Shown: piece by piece, positions 7,418-14,323 of the stretch | How positions within the stretch are numbered: position 1 is the first letter of the stretch | Layout of the letters: every line of letters begins with the position of its first letter | Origin: Anaerolineales bacterium | Lineage (GTDB): Bacteria; Chloroflexota; Anaerolineae; Anaerolineales; E44-bin32 | Assembly (NCBI GenBank): GCA_030608865.1 | Contig: JAUWDI010000004.1 | Span: 1-14,362, forward strand | Direction: 5' to 3' | Length of the DNA: 14,362 bases | Position numbers and translations under genes: made by a program | The notes under the pieces: generated by a model | Told to the model about the DNA's origin: nothing | The model's input: only the letters and a program-made list of their open reading frames with translations | Databases searched by the model: none

Positions 7418-9079
7418 TTACGGTGCTCCGCTTTGGTCACTGCATTCGCCGATTGATATACAGGACTGTTCGAAAATCCGATGACCGTTCCGCTCCACAA
7501 TTATGTAGCTCTCGTCTGGGAGCATTGCGAGATCCAGTCCAAAGTAGCGATTGAGAATCAAGCGGAAAACATTCACCGGCGAGATCGCGGGGTAGGGTTT
7601 TGCTGCATCATCACCATCCGGTAGATAAAAAGCCGCAAAAATTGGGAAGAGCAATTTATCACGAATCTCTGGAGGAGGATATTGATCTCGCCAGGCCAGG
7701 TTACTACTATGATCGGCTTGTAGGATAATGATCGGAGCCGGTTCGCTATTGGCGAGAATCTCGTCAATCCTCTTTAAGATCATAGAATTAACGAATGTAA
7801 CCTGATCTGTATATAGCGAAGGGCTCCACTCACCCACTGTGGGTTGTTCGAGCAGGGTGAAGGGATCTACTCCATAGCGCGGATCGCCCTGTGCATCGAA
7901 TACGTAAGGAGAATGTGGAGATACAACGTGCACGAACACAAACTGAGGTCCTGCATGCTGAGCGAAATCCGCGATATGCTCCAAGGCGAAAAGGATCCTT
8001 CCACGGTGATCGTCGAACACCGACTGTATTGGAACGAATTCCTCACCCGTAAGGCGAAGAAAGGCTTTCCCCAGAGTCGAATTAATCACCATCAACTCGA
8101 AAGCAGCTTCCGGGTTGACCCTAGGAATATCAGGATGACCCGCTAATGTATCCGCAGTCGTGATCGTAGTCCAGGTGAATCCACTGTCAAATGCGACAAA
8201 CTCATACCCTTGCTCTCTTAAGAATTCTGCCACACGATTGTCATGAATTAAGATTCCAAGGGCATCCCGCAATACTGCTTCCTGATCACTGTCTATCCCG
8301 GAACGCAGGACATCCGGAGAATCATAAATATGGGACATGTTAAGTGAGGAGGCAATTGAGTACACTGTGCTGGCGTAATTGGAACGCATATTGGTGGGCA
8401 CATAGAACCCTCGCTGTTCTAACGATGACAGGAATTCAGAATTATCGTAATCATATAATTCCTCCAGAACATCCGCGCGTGTGTACCCATCCAAAATAAT
8501 GTAGTAGATGTCTCGCGCCGGCTCGTCAAGTGGCAGCGCAGCATCGAGGTCCTTGACACCTGCTTGGGACAACATGTGTTCACGATAGCGAGCAACATTC
8601 TCCTCCAATACCGGTGTATTGCGTGTGTATGTTGCGATGCTAAACAACGGGAAGATGACCAGGATTCCCCCTACAGCGTTCAGATATGTGTTCCATAAGG
8701 CAGGATCCTGCATGCGGCGCGTGACCCAATAAGCCCAACCTACCATCAGCATGATCCAAAAAAACGCAAGCAGGAGGATCGACCAGTCGGGTAACACGAT
8801 TAACTGCTCGAATAAACTTGAGATATGGCCGTATGTTCCGAACAGCAACAATCCTCCACTCGTCAGCAATGCTGCTTTCATCGATTCATGTAGGAGGTAA
8901 CGTAAGATAAATAGGCACACTGCAACTAGGATCAAAATAGTGACTAGGGCACGAATCGCCTCAAACCCAACCTCACCGATATTCTCGGCTAATGGCGCTA
9001 GCACCACATACATTGCGAACAGGAAAGGATGCAGGATAAGCACTCGCGATCTTGGTTTTCGATCCGAAGAAAACTTCAT
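7418..9079 (-). CDS. Membrane-anchored alkaline-phosphatase/sulfatase-superfamily protein
   Basis: The 553-residue protein has about five N-terminal membrane helices (roughly 12-33, 43-62, 68-88, 100-120, 134-152), then a large domain on the outer face. That domain follows the alkaline-phosphatase/sulfatase plan: metal D197 (YYIILDGYTR), a probable hydroxyl nucleophile in SNYASTVYSIASSLNM (S237 or T238), H389 (HVVSPHSPYVF), and D456-H457 (ILQADHSSN). Anchored enzymes of this plan, such as LtaS-like and phosphoethanolamine transferases, move or remove phosphate or sulfate groups on envelope glycolipids and glycans. The substrate here is unknown. The ATG at 9079 has AGGGG about 6 bases upstream. 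The gene stands alone, with a perfect palindrome just ahead of its ribosome-binding site. The family call is confident; enzymatic activity is inference. Confidence 0.85.
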   Translation of the reverse strand: MKFSSDRKPRSRVLILHPFLFAMYVVLAPLAENIGEVGFEAIRALVTILILVAVCLFILRYLLHESMKAALLTSGGLLLFGTYGHISSLFEQLIVLPDWSILLLAFFWIMLMVGWAYWVTRRMQDPALWNTYLNAVGGILVIFPLFSIATYTRNTPVLEENVARYREHMLSQAGVKDLDAALPLDEPARDIYYIILDGYTRADVLEELYDYDNSEFLSSLEQRGFYVPTNMRSNYASTVYSIASSLNMSHIYDSPDVLRSGIDSDQEAVLRDALGILIHDNRVAEFLREQGYEFVAFDSGFTWTTITTADTLAGHPDIPRVNPEAAFELMVINSTLGKAFLRLTGEEFVPIQSVFDDHRGRILFALEHIADFAQHAGPQFVFVHVVSPHSPYVFDAQGDPRYGVDPFTLLEQPTVGEWSPSLYTDQVTFVNSMILKRIDEILANSEPAPIIILQADHSSNLAWRDQYPPPEIRDKLLFPIFAAFYLPDGDDAAKPYPAISPVNVFRLILNRYFGLDLAMLPDESYIIVERNGHRIFEQSCISIGECSDQSGAP

Positions 9080-9093
9080 ACGATTCCCCTATG

Positions 9094-9107
9094 GGATGAT
9101 GTCATCC
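9094..9107. promoter_or_regulatory. 14-bp palindrome upstream of the phosphatase/sulfatase-fold gene
   Basis: GGATGA-TG-TCATCC is a perfect inverted repeat with 6-bp arms and a 2-base spacer. It ends 14 bases before the start codon, directly ahead of the ribosome-binding site. It could be an operator or a leader hairpin. No regulator is encoded nearby, so its role is open. Confidence 0.35.
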
Positions 9108-9289
9108 TCGAGAAATACATCCTAATACTCTCACAAAGAATTTCGAGTGAAAAACCCCTCATATAGGTTTGATCGTTCATATTACCACTCAAGAACTTAT
9201 AGCCATTTCGCGTATAGATCCCTATCTCGTGCTTTGATGCGTTTAATCACGTGGGGTGGAAAATTGAAATCTGAAACACCAGTCTCCGC

Positions 9290-9594
9290 CTACACTGGAC
9301 GCTCAGACCAAACCAGCTCATCGCGATAAGCTATCCTGGCGGCTTCAAGGTTGTGTTTGAGCTCGTCAGGATCCATATCACTTAATTTCAAGATCACAAG
9401 CTGGACATGCTCCCCTTTATTCCCCTCATAAGTTAGTGGTAAATCCAAGAGCTCTTCAAACCCTGGACTTGAGTCAAAAACTGATGAGCTTTCTGAGGAG
9501 TAAGTCGGAGAAAACGTTCATTCTCCTTTCGACAATGATCGCTAACGGAATAAAGGATTCGTGTGGCGTGAAACCGATATATGAATATCTCAAT
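9290..9594 (-). pseudogene. Frameshifted remnant of an unrecognised protein gene
   Basis: Two adjoining minus-strand frames read like one protein broken by a single-base shift near 9460-9470. The upstream frame (9594 down to 9436, no start codon) includes ERFLRLTPQKAHQFLTQ. The downstream frame (9517 down to the TAG at 9290-9292) continues with GFEELLDLPLTYEGNKGEH, then VQLVILKLSDMDPDELKHN, and ends in DELVWSERPV. Amino-acid texture is protein-like on both sides of the break, with charged amphipathic helices, whereas the plus-strand readings are not. Neither frame has a usable ATG and no ribosome-binding site is seen. I do not recognise the family. A sequencing error in a small real gene is the main alternative. 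Confidence 0.35.
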
Positions 9595-9763
9595 TCAATG
9601 CATGGCTTCTTCGTTGCACATGACATCGGTTTTGAACATTATCAGGAAATCCGCTGATCATGTTAGCTTAAGTCAAACTATGTTGAGATGCAAATGAGCT
9701 ATTGGTCCTTGAAGAAGAATGAGTGAAGGGATCCTGATATGATCGTCCAATACGGCATTGAAA

Positions 9764-9780
9764 CAGAGAATGGTCATTTT
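9764..9780 (+). repeat. 17-bp direct repeat, copy 1
   Basis: CAGAGAATGGTCATTTT occurs here and again, identical, at 10144-10160 inside the pirin gene, where it encodes part of PENGHF. In this copy it lies in a 21-codon plus-strand frame (ATG 9739 to TGA 9804) that also reads ENGHF. Flanking bases do not match. Confidence 0.7.
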
Positions 9781-9787
9781 ATTAAAC

Positions 9788-10015
9788 TCAAACCAGTCCG
9801 ATGACTTCTAAATATGTTGATCTTTTTAGCCTCCGATTACCGATCAAACCGGTTGCAGTTGAGTGTGAGTTATGTCTGAACATCATCCTGCCTGGAATAA
9901 ATGAGTTTTCTGTGACGTCACAAATCCATTTCAAAAGTCCGAGGATGGGGTCTTTATCCAATAGGTCTGCCTCCTCCGGGTGCTCAAGAAACGGAAGGAC
10001 ATCTCCGCAGATCAC
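9788..10015 (-). other. Coding-like minus-strand frame, possibly debris (75 codons from GTG)
   Basis: From a GTG at 10015 the frame reads ICGDVLPFLEHPEEADLLDK, then DPILGLLKWICDVTENSF, and stops at 9788-9790. The first 45 codons have protein-like composition. The frame has no convincing ribosome-binding site, matches no family I recognise, and overlaps the region where the pirin promoter should lie. It may be a fragment of a lost gene or chance. Confidence 0.2.
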
Positions 10016-10025
10016 TTGCCTGGCT

Positions 10026-10031
10026 TATAAT
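10026..10031 (+). promoter_or_regulatory. Consensus -10 box (TATAAT) of the pirin gene
   Basis: A perfect TATAAT lies 18 bases before the start codon, giving a predicted leader of only about 12 bases that just includes GGAGAAG (10040-10046). No recognisable -35 hexamer occurs 16-18 bases upstream, so strength is uncertain. Confidence 0.4.
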
Positions 10032-10049
10032 GGCGTAACGGAGAAGTAG

Positions 10050-10757
10050 ATGAAACGAAAAATCCCAGCACAGAACATTTATTTCGGAAACTATGATGGG
10101 CACATTGGCCGATTTCATTTTTCTTTCGGTGATTATGAGAACCCAGAGAATGGTCATTTTGGCGTCCTACAGGCACTAAATGACTTCGAATTGGACCCTG
10201 GCTCAGGGTTTGAAACACATCCACATGAGGAGATGGAAATCATTTCGTATTGTGTTGAAGGTACCCTTGATCATATTGATAATATGGGGAATCAAAACAC
10301 GATCGCTCGCGGTGATGTGCAATATCTCTGCGCTGGGTCTGGCGTTACTCACAGCGAAATGAATTCGACGATAGATGGTTCGCTGCGGTTTGTGCAGATC
10401 TGGATCACCCCAAATAAAGAAGGGTTATCGCCAAATTATCGCTCAAAGAAATTTTCAAAGAATACTCTCAAGAATGAACTTCAACTGGTCGTTTCTGGAG
10501 AAGCGCTTGATTCTGCAATCACAATTCATCAAGATGCAAATATCTACATCGCTCAACTTGAAAAACATAAGCAAATGACAATTGCCAACCGTGAGGGGCG
10601 TCAATCTTATCTGTTGTGTATAGAGGGAAGTTTGGCAGGCAATGGGGTCGAATTAATCAGTTGTGATGCGTTAAAACTTTGGGGAGAAGAGTATTTGACA
10701 CTTGCCGCGCTCGAGGAAAGCCATATCTTGATGGTTGAAATGGCGAAAGAAAATTAG
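10050..10757 (+). CDS. Pirin-family bicupin protein (YhhW/quercetinase-like)
   Basis: The 235-residue protein matches the length of E. coli YhhW (about 230). The N-terminal cupin holds the full metal-binding set of pirins: H57 and H59 in FETHPHEEMEI, H101 and E103 in GSGVTHSEMN. It also has the typical run EGTLDHIDNMGN and, near 107-117, SLRFVQIWITP. The C-terminal half (about 140-235) is the degenerate second cupin. Some bacterial pirins show quercetin 2,3-dioxygenase activity, while others act as redox-sensing partners; which applies here is unknown. The protein is cytosolic with no signal peptide. GGAGAAG precedes the ATG. It is monocistronic on the plus strand, converging with the DUF362 gene. 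The frame stays open for 64 codons past the TAG, but the protein is complete without them. Confidence 0.93.
   Translation: MKRKIPAQNIYFGNYDGHIGRFHFSFGDYENPENGHFGVLQALNDFELDPGSGFETHPHEEMEIISYCVEGTLDHIDNMGNQNTIARGDVQYLCAGSGVTHSEMNSTIDGSLRFVQIWITPNKEGLSPNYRSKKFSKNTLKNELQLVVSGEALDSAITIHQDANIYIAQLEKHKQMTIANREGRQSYLLCIEGSLAGNGVELISCDALKLWGEEYLTLAALEESHILMVEMAKEN
10144..10160 (+). repeat. 17-bp direct repeat, copy 2 (within the pirin gene)
   Basis: Identical to 9764-9780. Here it codes for residues around PENGHF at about positions 32-37 of the pirin protein. Confidence 0.7.
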
Positions 10758-10948
10758 CTCCGCTCCGGAGACTTCCATCGCAGCAACAATGAATTCATCC
10801 ATCTCCTCCAGCGGTACGAGCATCAGCTGCTGTACCGCATCTTAGAGCACCTGTATGACGCACGCTGGGACACACGTCGCAGCGGTAGGCTTCCATCGCG
10901 TGCATCGGGGAAGTCCTCCATGTACTCCAAGGGCTTGTTCACCAGCTC
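10758..10948 (-). pseudogene. Decayed coding segment with two degenerate tandem units
   Basis: Directly after the DUF362 stop, in the same frame, the minus strand reads ELVNKPLEYMEDFPDA (10948 down to about 10901). After frame changes it reads AMEAYRCDV, then ACVIQVL, a TAA, and DAVQQLMLVPLEEMDEF followed by IVAAMEV. The two units share L-x3-PLE-x-M-(D/E)2-F and an AME. Their DNA aligns with a 1-base length difference at GATGCACGCGATGGAAG versus GTTGCTGCGATGGAAG. Several differences are synonymous on this strand (CCC/CCG, TTG/CTG) or swap D and E, suggesting past selection on the minus-strand reading. No complete gene remains, and I do not recognise the family. A 5-bp hairpin (10758-10770) sits just after the pirin stop but lacks a T tract. 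Confidence 0.4.
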
Positions 10949-12064
10949 TTAAGCCGCATCCTGGAGCAGGATCGGGCGCAGAGTTTCAGCAAAATCATCG
11001 CTGCCCGGATCATCCGTGATAAAGTCGATCTTGTTGGGATGGTCAACCCCGAGTCCAAGGGATACGGCTCGTTCAAGTTGTTCTTGCTTGAATATCGGAC
11101 CCTGCTGAACAGCGGGGGTGGTGCCATAATATCGCAGGATAGCGACGCCAACCGCATCGATGGCCACACGATCGGTACCGGCAAGAATCAAACCCGGGTG
11201 AGCTAACGTTCCGCTATCCGGTCCACCATTGATGAAGGCGTCAACTGCATCGACGATGACCAGATCGGGCGTGTAGGCTGTATTAATCTCCGCAATCATG
11301 CGTCGCTGGGCTGCAGAATTGTGCAATTGTGTCATATAGTCCACCCCTTCTCCCGGCACTTGAGAGGCCACCATGCCCACCGAATTCTTGAGCGACATGG
11401 TGAAGTGGCCGCCAAAACGATGGGTTTTAAGACAACAGAGGGAAACAATGCCTTCTGCCTCCCGCACCGGTCGGGCGAGCGCGATTCCAGAGGGCCAATC
11501 TGAATCTTCAAATTCAATATGCTCCCAATCCTCGGCATCGAGTTCGTCAAAAGCTATCAAGTCAAAGCCAAGTTCGTCTCCCATGGCTGGTAGGCCTTTT
11601 TTGTCCATCACCCGGCGGGTCACCTCCATGCCGCTGCGATCGCCGACGGTGATATGCTCTGAGCCGTTTTGCTCAAGCCACTTTATGGTCGTGGCAAGGA
11701 CATCATTATGGGTTGAGCCGGGTGCTGCGTGAGAGCTGTTAAAATTGGGCTTAACCAACACTCGCTTGCCATGAAAATCACGCGCTTCAAGGATCGACAA
11801 AGCTCGCTGCACACCTTCGATGCGGTCTTCGGTCTTAACCAGGACGACCGCGGCACGATCCAGCGCAGCGGCTGCGGTGGGCTTTGGGGGATTTGTGGCA
11901 GTGGGTAATGGCGGCGAGGTGTTCGTGGGCATATCGGAAGGTGGCTTCGCCGGCAGTGCGGATGGGGTCAAACCCAGGGTACGACGACAGCCGGAGAGTG
12001 CATGTGCCCCGAGAGCGCTCCAAACGAACGGCGCAGACACCCGAATGAAGGTTCTACGATCCAT
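10949..12064 (-). CDS. Tat-type lipoprotein with DUF362 domain
   Basis: The start is the ATG at 12064, with a strong GAGGAGG about 9 bases upstream; a longer in-frame reading from 12100 would place this site inside the gene. The 371-residue protein opens with a twin-arginine signal (MDRRTFIRVS), a hydrophobic stretch and lipobox LSGC, so C26 should be lipidated. A Pro/Thr/Ala-rich linker (about 32-67) leads to the DUF362 domain (about 70-371), with VLVKPNFN near 103-110 and the family-like segment CCLKTHRFGGHFTMSLKNSVG near 210-230. Tat export implies folding, perhaps with a cofactor, before transport to the outer face of the membrane. DUF362 proteins have no settled function; some carry ferredoxin clusters, but this one lacks the CxxCxxC repeats. 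It diverges from the M28 gene across a shared promoter region. Confidence 0.88.
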   Translation of the reverse strand: MDRRTFIRVSAPFVWSALGAHALSGCRRTLGLTPSALPAKPPSDMPTNTSPPLPTATNPPKPTAAAALDRAAVVLVKTEDRIEGVQRALSILEARDFHGKRVLVKPNFNSSHAAPGSTHNDVLATTIKWLEQNGSEHITVGDRSGMEVTRRVMDKKGLPAMGDELGFDLIAFDELDAEDWEHIEFEDSDWPSGIALARPVREAEGIVSLCCLKTHRFGGHFTMSLKNSVGMVASQVPGEGVDYMTQLHNSAAQRRMIAEINTAYTPDLVIVDAVDAFINGGPDSGTLAHPGLILAGTDRVAIDAVGVAILRYYGTTPAVQQGPIFKQEQLERAVSLGLGVDHPNKIDFITDDPGSDDFAETLRPILLQDAA

Positions 12065-12116
12065 GATCTTAACCCTCCTCATTTTTTCCCTTGATACCAA
12101 ATTTCCTGGCGCACTC

Positions 12117-12147
12117 TTAATACATTCTTACGATTGGGCGAGTTCAA
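12117..12147 (-). promoter_or_regulatory. Candidate promoter of the DUF362 gene
   Basis: On the minus strand TTGAAC (12147 down to 12142) and TATTAA (12122 down to 12117) are 19 bases apart, giving a leader of about 45 bases that includes the GAGGAGG site. The same two hexamers make up the candidate promoter of the divergent M28 gene. Spacing is slightly long for sigma-70. Confidence 0.35.
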
Positions 12148-12299
12148 GTCTGTTGTTGCCGGCACTCGCTAGGCTATAAGTTCACATCAAATAATCGTCG
12201 CCTTGGACCGTCAGGCCAGGTTTCCCAGAGTGACCTTATGTTCAAGGAATTATGGAAACCCAACCAGCATGAAGTTTCACATATTCTATACATAGTGTG

Positions 12300-12338
12300 A
12301 AAAAATCAATAGTGCAATCAAAACTCCTGATTGCGCTA
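12300..12338 (-). terminator. 11-bp stem-loop followed by a T tract on the minus strand
   Basis: TAGTGCAATCA (12310-12320) pairs with TGATTGCGCTA (12328-12338), with one G-U, across a 7-base loop. On the minus strand the bases after the stem are TTGA and then six T (12305 down to 12300), close to an intrinsic terminator. It would stop minus-strand transcripts before they reach the DUF362 promoter. It could alternatively be an operator. Confidence 0.4.
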
Positions 12339-12425
12339 AATAATGGATACTTCCCTGCCCGAGCATCTGGTAGCTCGGTTTATCGGATGTCTCGTACATT
12401 ACTCCATAAGTTATGCGATAATTGT

Positions 12426-12439
12426 CTTGTCTGGACAAG
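12426..12439. promoter_or_regulatory. 14-bp palindrome CTTGTC-TG-GACAAG upstream of the M28 gene
   Basis: Perfect 6-bp arms flank a 2-base spacer, typical of a dimeric repressor or activator site. It lies about 28 bases upstream of the candidate -35 box at 12467, a position that would suit activation. Confidence 0.4.
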
Positions 12440-12466
12440 TATCTTTTCACGTAAGGAGTGGATAAC

Positions 12467-12496
12467 TTGAACTCCGCTTCAGGGTTAAGGTATTAA
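12467..12496 (+). promoter_or_regulatory. Candidate promoter of the M28 peptidase gene
   Basis: TTGAAC (12467-12472) and TATTAA (12491-12496) are separated by 18 bases, each matching 4 of 6 consensus positions. The predicted leader is about 48 bases and contains GGGAGG 8 bases before the ATG. Confidence 0.4.
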
Positions 12497-12550
12497 AGAA
12501 TTCTATTACGATCGAATCAACCGGCGGGGATAAAACGGGAGGAATTAAAG

Positions 12551-14278
12551 ATGAGCACTCGGAAGAAATTTGTATACGTAATCGTATTTCTCATTCTATT
12601 CTCGATCACTGCCTGCAGCCCCGGTCCAGAAAATAAAATCAACTTGGATCCCAACTCCATCCGCTTCGATGGCAATAGGGCCTTCGACATCGAAAGCGAA
12701 TTTGTTACCCAATTTACAAACCGGCACAGTGGGACCGATCAAAACTGGCTTGCGACCGAATGGTTGAGAGAGCAATTCACACAATATGGATGGAAATGTT
12801 CGTTCGATGAATGGGAGGTCATAAACTACAGCGAACCATTGAAATTGAGAAACGTCGTCTGCCGACTGCCTGGAGAGATAACCGAAGGGAGGCATGAAAT
12901 ACTTGTAGTTGCTCATCATGACCAGGCCTCGACAACCATTCAAGGTGCCGATAACGATGGCTCAGGCATCGCAATATTACTGCATCTGGCGGAGATCTTT
13001 GATGCTGAAAAACCATTGAAATATACGTTGGTTTTTGTCGCAACGGACGCAGAGGAATACGGGATGCTCGGCAGCCTTCGATATATTCAGACTCACCCTA
13101 ATACAGACGACATCATCGCTGGTATCTCATTGGATAACGTTGGGCGCGAATACTACGATAGCATGAATATGGAACTCGTTGGGCAATCTCGTAAGTACGG
13201 GCAAATCTGGTTCGCACTCACAGCCAGGGATGCAGCTCGAGCAGTAGATGGTTTGTGGGACGTCAATCTCAGAGCACCCATAGATCAGGCACTCGATCAG
13301 GCCGTGCCGATCTCTTTCATGGACCAAGGACCCATGGTCACGGCGGGTGTCCCGGCGGTCGGTTTTACGGGTGGATATCCAATGGAGTTTAGTGACGAGC
13401 ACTACCGCTTATGGCATGACCCGGATGACACCATGGCGCGCCAATCTCCCGAATCCGTAGGACAATCCGGTGCCATCACGGAAGCGTTGATTCGTCAATT
13501 GCTAACCATGCAGGAGTTCCCACGCGAGTCAGGGCCTTACCTGTATTTCGATGAGAGTCAGCAGGTTTTTCGTGGGACACCGTTGTGGATCATTTTCATT
13601 GGTTTCGTCGGGTTGTTTTTCCTCGGTAGTTATCTCATTGGCGGGCGTTCACTCAAAGAGAAGCGCAGCGCTTGGCGCTCAGTTTTGCCTGATTTTTTAG
13701 GTTGGTGGCTGCCCTTGGTCGCCTCGGTACTTCTGTTATACGTTTTCGTAGCCATTGGGCTTATGCTTGAGTATGACCTTTATCCCGCCACCACAAAAGA
13801 CCCAGAGATATTAAACCCAAACTGGTTAGCTATAACCCTTTTCCTGCTTGGATTGGCATCCTTCCTGTTTATTGGACGGCGCCTGGCGCGAAAATACGGT
13901 GGGCACCTCAAATCCCCCTCGTTCAAGCATACGAAGAGTTTTGCCTTCCTTATCATCGGCATTGTGGGTATCTACATCCTGCTGGTAAATCCATTCTCGT
14001 TGCTTTTCATCGCACCAACATTGTTCTGGTTCCTGATCCAGGGACGACGAGGTATAACGAAATTTATCGACATCGTTCTGTTTCTCCTGGGCGGGTTGTT
14101 GGTGTATGCATTGATCTACGTGTTCGGTTTCCAGACGCTGCGTTATAACTTCACCTTCTTGTGGATGTTCTTAATGATGTTTGCCATCCAGATGATTGGA
14201 TTCGGGACTGCATTGATAAGCACCGGGGTTATCGCGGCGGGGTTAATGCTCATCACCAATACTTCACAGGAAGAATAA
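12551..14278 (+). CDS. M28-family zinc aminopeptidase lipoprotein fused to a multi-pass membrane domain
   Basis: The 575-residue protein starts with a lipoprotein signal (hydrophobic 7-20, lipobox ITAC, C22). The M28 peptidase domain (about 45-320) has every expected catalytic element: H122 with D124 (VVAHHDQ), bridging D134 (GADNDGSG), catalytic E168 and zinc ligand E169 (DAEEYG), D195 (SLDNVG) and H289 (WHDPDDT). This family uses two zinc ions to remove N-terminal residues from peptides; here it would act outside the membrane. Residues about 345-570 form seven or eight hydrophobic helices (345-364, 384-406, 425-441, 463-497 as two, 505-525, 535-570). Membrane-embedded M28 enzymes (yeast Pff1, ER Fxna) are known, but the role of this membrane part is unclear. 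The start is fixed by GGGAGG 8 bases upstream of the ATG. It is divergent from the DUF362 gene. Confidence 0.93.
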   Translation: MSTRKKFVYVIVFLILFSITACSPGPENKINLDPNSIRFDGNRAFDIESEFVTQFTNRHSGTDQNWLATEWLREQFTQYGWKCSFDEWEVINYSEPLKLRNVVCRLPGEITEGRHEILVVAHHDQASTTIQGADNDGSGIAILLHLAEIFDAEKPLKYTLVFVATDAEEYGMLGSLRYIQTHPNTDDIIAGISLDNVGREYYDSMNMELVGQSRKYGQIWFALTARDAARAVDGLWDVNLRAPIDQALDQAVPISFMDQGPMVTAGVPAVGFTGGYPMEFSDEHYRLWHDPDDTMARQSPESVGQSGAITEALIRQLLTMQEFPRESGPYLYFDESQQVFRGTPLWIIFIGFVGLFFLGSYLIGGRSLKEKRSAWRSVLPDFLGWWLPLVASVLLLYVFVAIGLMLEYDLYPATTKDPEILNPNWLAITLFLLGLASFLFIGRRLARKYGGHLKSPSFKHTKSFAFLIIGIVGIYILLVNPFSLLFIAPTLFWFLIQGRRGITKFIDIVLFLLGGLLVYALIYVFGFQTLRYNFTFLWMFLMMFAIQMIGFGTALISTGVIAAGLMLITNTSQEE

Positions 14279-14288
14279 CGAAACCCAG

Positions 14289-14323
14289 CCCAATTGGGAG
14301 GTGGTGCAAGGCAATGGTTGCAC
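14289..14323. other. Palindrome and small inverted repeat downstream of the M28 gene
   Basis: CCCAATTGGG (14289-14298) is a perfect 10-bp palindrome. GTGCAA (14304-14309) and TTGCAC (14318-14323) can form a 6-bp stem with an 8-base loop. No T tract follows, so a terminator role is doubtful. Confidence 0.25.

Larger units (their letters stand above)
9080..10049. other. Long intergenic region with probable gene debris
   Basis: No intact gene is supportable in these 970 bases. They contain the leader of the minus-strand phosphatase/sulfatase-fold gene, a frameshifted minus-strand coding remnant (9290-9594), one copy of a 17-bp direct repeat (9764-9780) inside a 21-codon plus-strand frame (9739-9804), a weaker minus-strand coding-like frame (9788-10015), and the plus-strand promoter of the pirin gene. 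Plus-strand frames at 9147-9329 and 9436-9657 lack ribosome-binding sites and family resemblance. Confidence 0.5.
12065..12550. other. Divergent promoter region between the DUF362 and M28 genes
   Basis: The 486 bases contain both candidate promoters, a strong inverted repeat (12310-12338), a perfect palindrome (12426-12439) and both ribosome-binding sites. No coding frame is supported. Confidence 0.55.

Noticed and set aside
9436..9657. 73-codon plus-strand frame from a GTG
   Set aside because: No ribosome-binding site or recognisable family; the minus-strand reading through the same bases is more protein-like.
10012..10224. Minus-strand frame whose TGA overlaps the GTG at 10015
   Set aside because: It is antisense to the start of the pirin gene and has no protein-like features; the overlap looks accidental.
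10758..10952. Read-through extension of the pirin protein by 64 codons after its TAG stop
   Set aside because: The pirin protein already has full family length, an open run this long can arise by chance, and the minus-strand repeat pattern explains the region better.
12065..12100. 12-residue longer N-terminus for the DUF362 protein
   Set aside because: It would bury the strong GAGGAGG site in the coding region and put extra residues before the twin-arginine signal.
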